From Tolypocladium sp. Sup5 PDA-1 (taxonomy: Eukaryota; Ascomycota; Sordariomycetes; Hypocreales; Ophiocordycipitaceae): a DNA stretch of 64,000 nt. Made by a program: the position numbers and the translations under genes. Under the pieces are notes generated by a model. It was not told the origin of the DNA and made no database searches. It saw only the letters and a list, made by a program, of their open reading frames with translations. Below are positions 45,525 to 56,100 of this stretch, piece by piece (positions within the stretch are counted from its first letter, which is position 1; each line of letters opens with the position of its first letter). The DNA lies in contig JPHH03000002.1 in the NCBI GenBank assembly GCA_000750105.3, positions 868,001 through 932,000 on the forward strand. Direction: 5' to 3'.

Positions 45525-48500
45525 CTACGAAGTGGTCCCCCGAGATTGGGAACTTCGCGGGCGCTTTGGTGATTGCTGGCCTGGCTGGCCGCCGGCACCG
45601 TCGTGCGAACGCTTGCGTGCCTGTGCCGTACCTCTCGATGATGGAAGACCCATCGTGCTCCCCCGGCCCTCATCGCCATCATCCGTCAAGTCGACAAAGT
45701 TGCCGCTCGCGCTCGCTGTTGACGACATGCCACGGTTGCTCTGACCGCCACTGCCACTCATGCTTGGGGTACGGCCGACAATGGCCTGGTATGGCGTCGG
45801 GCTAGCAAATAGGCTGGCTTCGTGTCTTGGTCTGTCTCCCGATACTGCGCTCATGCCAGTGCTCCAGCCACTGATTGAACCGGTAGTTAGTCTTCCGAGT
45901 GCACGATACAGTGGCGTGACCGATGACCCGGCCTCTCTCTGGGCCGGAGGAGGGCCGTCAAGCATAACAACGTCCTGGTCGTCCTGGTCGTCATGAACGA
46001 ACAAGGAGCTTTCAGCAGAATCGTCAGAGGCTTGGTCAGACTGTCTGTCTGGACCCTCGCGTGGTTCATGTTGCTCATTGCGTTCACGACCTGTACCTAG
46101 CAGTGTCTGGCTCGTACCACAGGAAGACGCAGCTGCGCTTCCGTCTTCATCGTCATCGTCAGACGTGAGATCGATAACTTCCGAGGTGCTGTGAGTCGTT
46201 CTGTCCTCTGAGCCCGAATCGTTGAAATCAATGCCACTGTTGTCGAAGTCGAAGCTGACACCAAGAGTGGCATTGCTGGTGCCGGGGTCGTCCGCGTCCG
46301 AATCCGAATCCGCATCAGACTCGGCGTCGGAGCCAGCGTCAGAGTCGCTAGTCGATTCCGGTTCCGGGGTTGAGCCTGGCTCCGACTCAGATTCGGGCGT
46401 ATTCAATGCAGTGCGACGCCGTTCAGAGTCCTGGAGTCCGTCACCCGAGTGAGAAAAGCTCCCAGAGTCGGAGCTGTCTGAACCAGGGTCAGGCCCCGAG
46501 CTCGAGTCAGAAGTAGAAACAGAACAGGAATCTGAATCAGATTCTGAGTCGGACTCATTGTCCGTAGTTTCTTCGTCCGATTCGCTTTCCTCGATGGCAA
46601 TAGGGGCCCCCGCGCACGACCCGTCATCAGAGGAACCGGGAGAAGACGCGAGTCCTTGAACAGGTCGGCTGCTTCGACAATATTCCTGGCATACTGCCTG
46701 CAGGCTTCGCCAAACCTCCTCTGGGGCGTCATAGCGTCGGATCAACGGTGCAAGGTTTCTGAGCCTCGATTCGTTGAGATCCACTTCCGCCTTGGGTAAT
46801 CGAACAGTCGTCAGAATATCGAGCGAAAACGTAGAGTCCCGGACGAGAGCCTTTTCCTTGGACGTTAGCCACTTGTCGTAGTCGAAAAAATCAATTGAGT
46901 CCATCCCACGTAAACAATGAAAGTAGTCCAGCCCCTGCAAGGTGCGAAGGTTCCTGAACGGTCGGTAGTTCGGCTGGACGCGAGTCTTTTCTGTCAGGTA
47001 TCGTATGGCCCCTCGAGTCTCGTGAGGGCGCCTCATCTTCGAGCTCTCCTGCAAAAACACCGTGATTGTCTTGAGCCGTTTTGCCTCTGGAAGCCACATC
47101 AATGGCTGCGTCCGTCGAGAAACATACTTGCCCCTTGTGTTCTTCTGGTATGTGAGGAACTGGCTCCCACAGAACAAAAGGGAGATGTGCTGCACTCGCT
47201 GCAGCCTCGGACCCTGGGCGAGTTAGTCTGAGAAGAGCATCACAACAAGTCAAGGCTCGGACTTACAATCCCCTCGCAGAAGCGGCCCAACTCACCCAGG
47301 GAACTGAAAGCAAAGGTGTTTTCAGAGTAGAAAAAATGAGCTCCCCAGAAGCTCCAGGCCTTGGATACAAGAAGCGGTGCGAGCAAAACGTTCGGCATCG
47401 TCGCGCAGGTCAGGCTTACTGATGAATCCCCGACGTGGAATCGATGCAGGAGACGGAATTCGCCTTGAGCCGGCGGGGCCGAAGGCTCGGAAAAAGGGTC
47501 AAGTCGGGATATGGCGTCTGTTATAGAGTATTAGCCCAACGGTTAGTCCTAGAAGGGGCCGATGATATCACTTACGCACGACACCCCCAGGAAAGCATAG
47601 CGCATAGTGCAGAATGCGAACCTGTATATGAGAAGGCAGGTCGACTGAGCGGCATGGTTCCGAGCTGGCTTCCGATGGGTCGCCCATATGTTCCATCTCC
47701 TCTCCTAGAGTCATCTCTCTCAGGATCAGACCCGGATGAACTTTGAGTGGGTGGGGATTCATGTTGCTCTCCAAGCAAGACAGACGATATATGCATTCGT
47801 ACGTGCTGATCTTTGAACCCAACGAGCTAGGGCCGTGTTCTTTCCAAGTGCGGAGAACTCCAGGCCATGTCTTTCGAGTTTAGTTAGCTGATTTCCATAC
47901 GGCTTTGGATAGCGCTGAAACACTTACGACCTTGGTTCGTCGCTGGCTGGACCCGAGCCTCAGTGCCTGAATCTGCACTTGGAGACGTCTGATCTCTCTG
48001 ACTTGCTTTTGATTCCGACGTTGGAGTTCTCGTATCTGTGCATTTGCGCCTCTCAACAGCTGCTTGCGGTGCTGCGCCTTTTCGTGGACAGTCACCCATT
48101 TGGGCCGGCATGTTTCGATGCAATTACCAGAGAAGGTGTCTGCTACACCAGCATCCGAGTCGGCGTCATCAAGATCGACACCAGCATCCGAGTCGGCGTC
48201 ATCAAGATCGACAGAGCTTCTGTCTTCCTCTTCTTCGTCATCCTCGTCAATCTCCATGCCCTCCATCTCAACTTCATCGTACTCCAAAGAATCCATGTCT
48301 AGTGGATCTCCCGAGGCCTGTCTGCCAGTAGAACCAGTCGCAGACTCAGAAGGGGCATTGTGATGTTCGGAACTTGCGTTAGGAGTTGATCCTCGTGAGG
48401 GCTGATTCGAAGGTCCTTGGAAAGCAGCATGTGGAGGAGCCCCGAGGGGCTGAGACTCAGCATCGGATTGAACGGGACTGTCAGAACCTGGGTCTCTGGA

Positions 48501-48557
48501 GCTCGAACTCGAAGAGTTGAGGTGCCATTGGCCCATGTCCTCCTCCAGCTCATCCAT
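45525..48557 (-). CDS. Large acidic F-box/2EXR-like protein
   Basis: Function unknown. Predicted exons are 48557-47928, 47870-47576, 47517-47267 and 47213-45525, giving 954 residues with phases that agree; joining the first exon to the rest is the least certain step. A Ser/Asp-rich N-terminus contains a tandem VDLDDADSDAG repeat, then a basic coiled coil at about 155-203 (LLRGANAQIRELQRRNQKQV). DLPSHIQVRILHYAL (about 287-302) and LLVSKAWSFWGAHFFYSENT with FSSLGELGRFCEGI resemble the fungal F-box/2EXR class, where a predicted Skp1-binding or fold-recognition segment precedes a C-terminal domain. The last third is extremely acidic (SESDSDSCSVSTSDSSSG and similar). The gene sits between inverted copies of a degenerate repeat. 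It could alternatively be two genes split near 47900. Confidence 0.65.
48146..48211 (-). repeat. Perfect 33-bp tandem duplication in the F-box-like gene
   Basis: Two identical 33-bp units (48146-48178 and 48179-48211) encode VDLDDADSDAG twice in frame. The perfect identity at DNA level points to a very recent slippage event and makes copy number a likely polymorphism between strains. Confidence 0.92.
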
Positions 48558-48711
48558 TGTGGAAGATGACTAGTTCGGAGAGACTTAATAAAAGTGACAC
48601 AGTGGCATGGAAGAGACTGTTGGGATTCTCGCTATAGAGAGGTGAGATAAATGCAGCAGGCAGTTGACCATGAAGGGACTGAGTTATGATGGCGTGTAGC
48701 GATGATGGGTG

Positions 48712-48795
48712 AGAGGAGACGGAAGAGAGAGAAAAGGAGGAGAGGGAAACCGAAGGAGGAGAGGGAGGCTGAAGAAGGAGAGAGAAACGGAAGAA
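48712..48795. repeat. Polypurine tract
   Basis: Nearly uninterrupted G/A sequence on the plus strand with repeating GGAGAG and GGAAGAGAGAG units. Such tracts can form triplex DNA, but no function is implied here. Confidence 0.75.
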
Positions 48796-49062
48796 AATTG
48801 GTAATGTAGAAAGATGATTTATACCTCACAATCATGAGCGCACGGCAGAGGGATTTGCGAGAACGAAGCTGTGTTTGGGAGTTGAAGTAGCAAATGTGAG
48901 TAAGATGAATGCCAGCAACAGAGAAAAAAGATGAGAGAATTGTGCCTCGCCCAATGCCTGGGAGAATGGAAGGAATCAGAGAACGAGGCAAGTTGAATGG
49001 CGGTGTGTATGCTGAATTGGAAGTGGAGGCATATGGGAATGTAGGTGAGAAAGAGAGGAGTT

Positions 49063-49640
49063 GCATACGCTGAAATCCAGAGCGCGGAGTAGAAGGGGAG
49101 GCGACAGAGGTGAGTTCAAACAGAGTTGCAGAAGTGACGAATTGAAAGAGAGCGAGAGGTTTGAGCATTAGTGCGCTCAAAGCCTGAGTTGCAAATGCGA
49201 GAGGTTGAGAGAAGGGTTGAGAGAAGAGAGATTCGAGAAAGGTACTGCATACGCTGGAGTCCTCCAGAGACTGGAGCAGAAGGCGGGGTGCCGGAGGTAA
49301 GTCCAAGCAGAGTTGCAGAAGTGAGGAACTCAAAGAGAGCAACAGATTCGAGCATTAGTGTGCCGGAAGTCTGAGTTGAAAATGTGACCAGAGGTTGGAG
49401 AATTGGTGGCCTCGAAGTCCGAGCTGCAAATGCGAGAGGTTGAGAAAGAGAGTAACTGGTGAGAGAATGGGGCTCGAGGTTTGAGTTGCAAATGCGGAAG
49501 GTTGAGAAAAGAGGGAGCAGGAGGTCATTCGTGGCTCGAAGTCCGAGTTGCAAGTGAGAAAGGTTGAGAGAAAAGAGAGTAAGAGGTTGGAGTTGCAAAT
49601 GCGAAACGTTGAGAACAGAGAGACTCGCTCAAGAGAAGTG
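49063..49640 (-). repeat. Degenerate tandem array (about 184-bp and about 50-bp units)
   Basis: A unit starting GCATACGCTGAAATCC at 49063 recurs at 49247 as GCATACGCTGGAGTCC, a period of 184 bp. The two share long matching blocks such as CAGAGTTGCAGAAGTGA and GAGCATTAGTG. From about 49400 to 49640 a shorter core, GTTGCAAATGCGAGAGGTTG on the plus strand, recurs at least five times with substitutions. The array has no intact coding sequence and may be a decayed mobile element or a minisatellite. Confidence 0.7.
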
Positions 49641-50061
49641 AATCAAAGACGGATAATGACAAGAGGCGGATAATCTCAAGACTTTCTAGGGAGCAAGACG
49701 ATAGGGGAATTAGGATCTCAACTATGGGATGATGCGCCAGACAGGTTAAGACTTCACAATCGCGAGATGGCGAGCTGGGCACCGTCTAGTGTCTTTCAGA
49801 CGAATACCTTTGAAGTCTCGGCGGCGACGCAAGTCCAAGGATTCAGGATGGGACAACTCAAGGTGAAGGGACGAATTCACTCTCCAGCAAGGCGACGCAA
49901 ACGCCCATCTTGAATTCTTTGCTCGTGCATTTCTTATAAGAACCGGTCTATATGCAGAACATCCAGCATCATTTATCGTCTCTAAAACACCAATCTACGC
50001 TGTGAGTGCCCCCCCAGGGACTGTTCTTCGGGCGATTGTATCGATGTGGCCAAGAAACGCT

Positions 50062-51314
50062 CTACTTTTGCCAACTGCGGAAGGTATCCATGACAGTAGT
50101 GAAGACCACGAGAAGAATACCTCCTCCGGGGCCGAGTCGGAGCACCTAAGGCATGTGAGTAACCACTAGCGCGCCGTGGACAGCATGGGGGCGCACTTAC
50201 CTTTGGCAAGAAACCCTTGTACAGAGCGCCAGCACCCTCCTCCTTGAGCACAGTGAAGACCGAAGACCATGCCCAGTTGTACTTGGGGGTTTGACCGGGG
50301 ACCCTAGGCGTGTTCTGGATACGACTCTTGACAACATCCATGGGGGTGTTCACCATGGTACCGACCGTTCCGCCGATTGAGCCCGAGATGAGGTCGTTGA
50401 CCATTTGACCGCGCTTGTTGTCGGCCTTGGGCATCAGTTGCCGAACCTGGAAGATGCATCCAAAGTAACCAGCGTTCCACAGAATGTGCCGCCACATGGT
50501 GCTCTCCAGTCCCTGGTACATGGCCAAAAGGCCTTCGTTCCGGACCGTCTTGACGACACAATCAATCATGCCATTGTACTTTCCGGCAGAGGCCTTGTCC
50601 TGCAGACGGATCTTGACAAGCTCGAACGGAACGACGACGAAAGACTCGGTGGCACCGGCGGTTGCGCCAGTCAGAACGGACAGAGATTGGGTCATCTGAG
50701 GCGCGCCGAACATCTTGCGGTAGACCTTGCCCCACTCATCGTTGGCAGCGAACTTAGTGGCTCGCTTGGGGGCCTCCATGAGGATGGGGGCAGAGATGCC
50801 GCGGTAGAGTCGGGAGAACCTGGCATCTGGTGAGCTTGACGTCTCGCGGGGCGGCAGGACTGTCGGCGAAGCAGTACCCCTCGTTCTTGATAATCTTGCG
50901 GAAGCAGTCGAGCATGCCATTGTACGACTCGGCGCCGGTGGCCTTTCCAGTTTGCAGTTGGCTATGCCAATTAGCGTCTCATGTCGTGGTTCGGTCGCGA
51001 GGGAAAGCGTACACTCGGGTCTTGACAACGTCCAACGGGTACCTGAGCAGAGGGGCAGTCAGTAGGGGCTCGCACGGCAAGGCGGTTCTCGGAACGACTT
51101 ACATGACCAGGATCTAGTACGAACAGAATTGTTAGCAAGGCAGGATAGACTCTGGCACGCGACAGCGTGGGTCATACCTCCGAGACGCCGGCAATTGCGC
51201 CTGGACAGTGTTAGCGCACGAGCTTCGGGACATGGATAGAGGCAGACATGATGCCATGGGGCACGCACCTGCGGCGAACTGGTACTGGAAGGGAAGGGGC
51301 TTCTCCTCCGACAT
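50062..51314 (-). CDS. Mitochondrial 2-oxodicarboxylate carrier
   Basis: Inner-membrane carrier of the SLC25 family, ODC1/ODC2 type, exchanging C5-C7 oxodicarboxylates such as 2-oxoadipate and 2-oxoglutarate; in fungi this links to lysine metabolism. Seven exons: 51314-51269, 51200-51178, 51113-51103 (11 nt), 51042-51013, 50961-50878, 50819-50201 and 50145-50062, giving 298 residues with consistent phases. The three carrier signatures are YPLDVVKTRVQ, VPFELVKIRLQ and TPMDVVKSRIQ, one per repeat. Substrate-class features include LYRGISAPILMEAPKRATKF and GLESTMWRHILWNAGYFG. The C-terminus GPGGGILLVVFTTVMDTFRS is typical. The start (MSEEKPLPFQYQFAAG) fits, with no cleavable presequence needed. 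Five introns interrupt the first 65 codons. Confidence 0.93.
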
Positions 51315-51990
51315 GATGGGCGGCTGGATCGGGCTGGATTGGCGACGGACGGTGTTGACGAGAGCCGCAGGAGCGTATGGCAGAGGGAGGAGGAGGGAGG
51401 TGTCGTGCGACGGCGGAGGACAAGAGAGCGATGCCGGTGATGCAGATGGAGAATTGGCCCTCAATTCGGGACAAAGAGGGAAATTCTGTGGAGTGGTCGT
51501 CCCTCGGCCGGGGATAAGCGAATGGGAAGCCGCTCTCCACACCGGTTGCCCGCGGGACCCTTGCATGGGTGCTGGTTCAGGCACACGAGCGGCCCCTTTC
51601 AACGGCTTCCGTCCAGCATGTCACAGTGACGATCTGCTGCCAGAGCTTTTACTACGGACTAGGCCTGGTGTAGATCACAGCGCCTGCAGCCTTGCAGGGT
51701 GCACTATGTACAATGCTCTGTTTGAGGACTTTTCGACTAGGTACGGTGAACAAACGAGACCCAAGGGCGACTACCTTACACTGGATTTACGGACAAGCAC
51801 GCACTGGTATCTTACCGTACGTCGGCGCGATACTCCGTATTGATCCATGGCCGTTCCTCTTGAGGTGCAACTTCCGTTACTTCCCCAGAGCCTCAAAACA
51901 TGGCTTGGCTAATAGCCACACGCGGACCGGCGCTGGCAATGGGCGAGGTGTAAGGAGAGTTGACGATGAAGCTTGGTAACGTCCCCGGTA

Positions 51991-52030
51991 TAGTAGTCCG
52001 TATCATAGTCCGTAGTCCGTAGTCCGTACT
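51991..52030 (+). repeat. Tandem AGTCCGT array
   Basis: TAGTCCGTATCATAGTCCGT is followed directly by AGTCCGTAGTCCGTACT (overlapping units through 52030), so AGTCCGT occurs four times within 40 bp, three of them at an exact 8- or 9-bp spacing. It is the same core as the dispersed intergenic motif. Confidence 0.75.
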
Positions 52031-52977
52031 GAAATCCCACTTCCATAGAGCAGGCGCCGACTTCGCCCGGCCGTTGGAGCGGACAATACAACTGCCACCA
52101 TAGGCCTATTTTGTACGTAACTTGCTACTAATAGTAACAAGGGCAGTCAGGGCTGCCGATTCGACGCAATGGCATCTCGCATGCGGGGCACCTCGACGCG
52201 GGGGAGTTTGCAGCGCATCGCGGGGCAGCATCGTGAGTCCGTGACGAGACGCCACTGTCCATGCTTGTGCTCCCCTGCGTCCATGGCTCCTCCACGTGTT
52301 GCGTGTTCCTGGAGTTGTACTTCGTGCATACGGAGTACTACATAGCTACGTCTGTCTCTTGTGTCTCCAAGTCTCGACTTCGCTTCCCTGATGAGGGGAT
52401 GGGAGCCTGCAACCTGCCGTCATTCCCGCCCCGCGCCCTCGCTGGCAAATTAGAGGCGCTCCCCAGAGCCATGTGTCTAGCCCTGTGACCATCGAGTCCA
52501 GCGGCAGCACAAGCCCTATTTGCCCTACACTTCAGCACAAGTCGGTAGATGGCCCCGCCATTGGCTCATGATGGCCCGTCTCAGAATGCTTCAGGTTTCT
52601 AGCCGGTGGGGCCGAAGTGATAATAGTCCTATACCACTGCACATGTCAAGGTTCAGTGGAGGTACATGTCTGACCTGCAGGCTGCGGCCCAAGACGTCGT
52701 ACCCCGCTACAGTACAAGCTTGCTGACGCGCATTTCGCAGTACGCACATCCTCGATCGGCCGCGACGGAAAGCAGATCCCGCGTCGTTTTCTTCGTCAAC
52801 ATCCAACTTTACTCGAACCAATCAAGCCGTCCAGAGTCTTGTTACTACCTCGTTGCGCACTCCCCCGTCACTGCGCGTTATCGTATAAAACGCCTTCGAA
52901 ATCGCCCGCTCGCGCGTCCGCCTTGGATCGCCCCATCCTCCGAGTCCGTTGCCGTACCCGTTCGAACACGCCGAGTC

Positions 52978-53029
52978 GCATCCCATCGCATCCCATTGCA
53001 TCCCATCGCTGCCCATCGCTGCCCATCGA
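52978..53029 (+). repeat. 10-bp tandem repeat (GCATCCCATC / GCTGCCCATC)
   Basis: Five consecutive 10-bp units, first of the GCATCCCATC type and then of the GCTGCCCATC type, lie about 150 bp upstream of the start codon at 53174. They probably fall in the 5' UTR or core promoter of the ankyrin/RCC1/BTB gene. Confidence 0.8.
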
Positions 53030-53173
53030 GAGCCTCGCAACGAAGCCGCCGTGTGCTCCTCCCCACCCTTGGGCACTCCGGCGCTACAAATCGCACCTTT
53101 AAATAAGCCGTGATCCGCCGAGACTCACAGCGAGGTGCCGTTTCAAGCGCCAGGAGAGTCGCCGCGCCTGCCC

Positions 53174-56100
53174 ATGAGTCACCTGCTGTGGAAATATTAC
53201 TGGGAAAACGATGTCGACAGATTTCGACGTCTACTGGCTGCGGCTGGTCCCAACACGCATGCCGCATCCAAGAGCCCTGCAATAGGGGCTGGTGGAGGAT
53301 ATCTCGGTGCCAGCCCCAGCGGGATGGTGGCATCGCCGCGAATCGTCAGCAAGTCGCGCAGAGCGTCAGGATACACGCCGGGCTATGGAAAGTTGAGGGA
53401 CGGTGGCCCTGGCCTGGGCCGAAGTGAAATCAACAGCCGGGATCATGCGGGCCTGACTGTCCTATTGCGCGCTGCGTCGTCGACCGACCCCAACGCCCGA
53501 GAATTTGTTCAGGCCCTCATCGAGCATCCGTCCGTCGATCTCTACGCTCAGGACCCGGAGAGTGGCTGGAATGCCCTCCATCGGTCTCTGTATTCTGGAA
53601 ATATTTCCATCGCACGAATGCTCTTGGCCAGAGAGCGCGGTGATTTGACGAGCCATACGCTGTCCTCGGTCGGCAAGGTCGGCCAGCTTATAAAGACCAA
53701 GGACCACGAAGGAAACAGCCCCTTCGACGTCTACAACTCAACTATCGCTACGAGGACGCTAAGAAGAAACCAAGAATCGGGGCACTCCGACGGCGAGTCC
53801 GACAGCGGGTATAGTGAAGACGATGTCGCCCAGGTGTAAGTGGTCCCACACACTTCTCGAGTTTTACTACTTGCACACACGCATATCTCTATTTGTACTC
53901 AACTTCTTTGTGCAACGTGGGTCTGACTAAATCGCAGCGCTGCCGGCATTTCTCACGGCTATGGGCACCCGGCTGAAGGTGACGAGCTCTACGTGTTTGG
54001 AAGCAACAAGAACCTGTCGCTCGGGGTTGGCGATGGTGATGACCGCCAGTTTCCGGAGCGTATCCTGCTCCAACGGCCCGATGAGCTCTTGCATCGCTTC
54101 CACGAGTCGTATCTTGCCAACCAAGACCTGGAGTCGCCCCCCTCGCTGCCAGACCTTGACGGGATTCCATCCTTGATCCGCAACCGGCCGCTGATCATTC
54201 AAGACGTCGTCATGTCGAAACTTCACACGGCTGTTGTGACCAAGGATCCTGTGTCGAACCTTTACGTGTGTGGTGTTGGAAGGGGCGGGAGACTTGGGCT
54301 CGGCGACGAGAACACTCAATTCAAGTTTGTGCCCGTGGAAGGCCCTTTTGCGGATCGCAGGATACGGCAAGTCGCGCTCGGGCAGAATCACTCCATGGCC
54401 GTGGCCGGGAACGGCGAACTTTGGACGTGGGGACTCAACTCCGACTCGCAGCTTGGCTTCGTTCTTCCACCTCCTACGAGATCTGTTGAAGAGCCTATGA
54501 GCTTGACGCCACGCCAAGTCTTTGGCTCCCTGAAAAAGGAGGTTGTCCAAGGAGTTGCTGCGTCTACCATACACTCCGTCGCCCATACTGGCTCGTCCCT
54601 ATACTGCTGGGGCCGAAATGTCGGCCAGCTCGCGCTTATGGATGCCGATTCCAGATCGCTCGATGTGCAGCAGACGCCTCGAAAGGTCGCAGCGTCTCTA
54701 CTGTCGGCGCCGATTGAAATGGTAACGGCCACCGACAAAGCGACAGCTTGCCTGTTATCGAACTTTACCGTTTGGGTTTTCACCAACTACGGGTACAACC
54801 TCATCAAGTTCCCATTTCCTGACGTCTTCACGAACCAGAGCCTAGCAGCAAGCTCCTTCTCGAACAGATACGATCCCGGACGGAGAGATATCCGCTACAT
54901 CACATCGGGCGGTGAAACCATTGCGGCTGTTACCGCTCGCGGCGACCTGTTTACGATGCAGCTGAATCACAAGGTCGATGTGAATCAGCCAGCTGGCTCC
55001 ACAACCAATCCGGTCAAGATCAAGGGGGCCGTTACGCAGCCGCAATGCATCTGGGACTCAAGAAAGGACGGTGTCGCTTCGGTAAGCGTCAGCGAGCATG
55101 GCTCTGTCATCATCGGCACCGAATCCGGGGCCATCTGGAAGAGAGTCAAGCGGACCACAGGCAAAACCGCCGCCTTCCCCGGATCTTTCGATGTGAAGAA
55201 GAAGGATTTCAAGTTCGAGCGAGTCCCGTACATCACCGGCTGTGTCAATGTGCGCAGCTCTACTTTTGGCGCATTCGCTGCAATCAGAAAAGACATTAGC
55301 GTAATGTCTGAGGAGATTAGCATCGCGAAGCCGTCACTGTGGGAAGATATGGACTCCCTCATGTGCCTTCGGGACTTTGTCGCGTCCGAACCATCCAGCG
55401 ATGTGAAGGCAATACGCAAACCTTGGTACGTTGCGATTGCGAAGGAGAAGCCAGGCTCCGTACCGCATGAGATTATGCGATCCGCAAACATCGAAGAAGA
55501 GCTGCTACAGTGGCTACGAACAAATTCGTTCCAATATGACAAGGTCGATATGGAGATCCGGACCACCACGGCACCAGACATTCGGATACCCGTCCATGGC
55601 TGGCTCCTTGCCGGCCGAAGCTCCGCCTTACGCGAGGCACTCTCTGAGTCTCGCGGCCAGGGCACGGCTGCTCTTTCCGACACTTTCCTCATTGAAAACA
55701 TCGGTGGCAGGCGGGTTCTCACGCTGCCCAGCGTTGACATCTTCACCGTGTTAAACATCGTGGTGTATCTTTACCAGGATGCAATCATTCCGGTCTGGAA
55801 ATACACCCGTGATGCGCCATCCGACGCATACCGGTTTCGCCAGGTCAGATCGGAGCTTATGAGGGTGGCGACGAAACTACACATGCCCAAACTCGAAACA
55901 GCTGCCAGATTGCAGGCCGGACTGGAACGGTCCTTGGATGCCGATATGAAGGACGCCATATCCGATCCCAAGTTCTTTGACGATGGCGACATCGTCGTTC
56001 AACTGGATGGCTCCGATATCACAGTGCACAGCCAGCTGATATGTCAGCGATGCCCGTTTTTTGAGGGCATGTTTTATGGGCGTTCACAAGGCCAATGGTT

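Larger units (their letters stand above)
48558..50061. other. Repeat-rich intergenic region
   Basis: 1.5 kb between the F-box-like gene and the mitochondrial carrier gene, dominated by purine-rich (plus-strand) degenerate repeats. Minus-strand open frames of 236 and 160 codons cross it, but they are Leu/Ser/Phe-rich translations of the repeat without any family motif, so I do not call them genes. The right end is the carrier's 3' UTR. Confidence 0.55.
51315..53173. other. Divergent intergenic region
   Basis: 1.9 kb between the carrier gene (-) and the ankyrin/RCC1/BTB gene (+), with no supported gene. It carries intergenic motifs at 51831-51840 (TACTCCGTAT), 51991-52030 (four CCGTA units in a row) and 52328-52341 (TACGGAGTACTACA), and a 10-bp tandem repeat at 52978-53029. 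Confidence 0.55.

Noticed and set aside
48632..49342. 236-codon minus-strand open frame in the repeat array
   Set aside because: It is a low-complexity Leu/Ser/Phe translation of degenerate repeats, with no folded-domain motif.
49116..49598. 160-codon minus-strand open frame overlapping the same array
   Set aside because: It reads the same tandem repeat in another frame; repeated phrases reflect DNA periodicity and not a gene.
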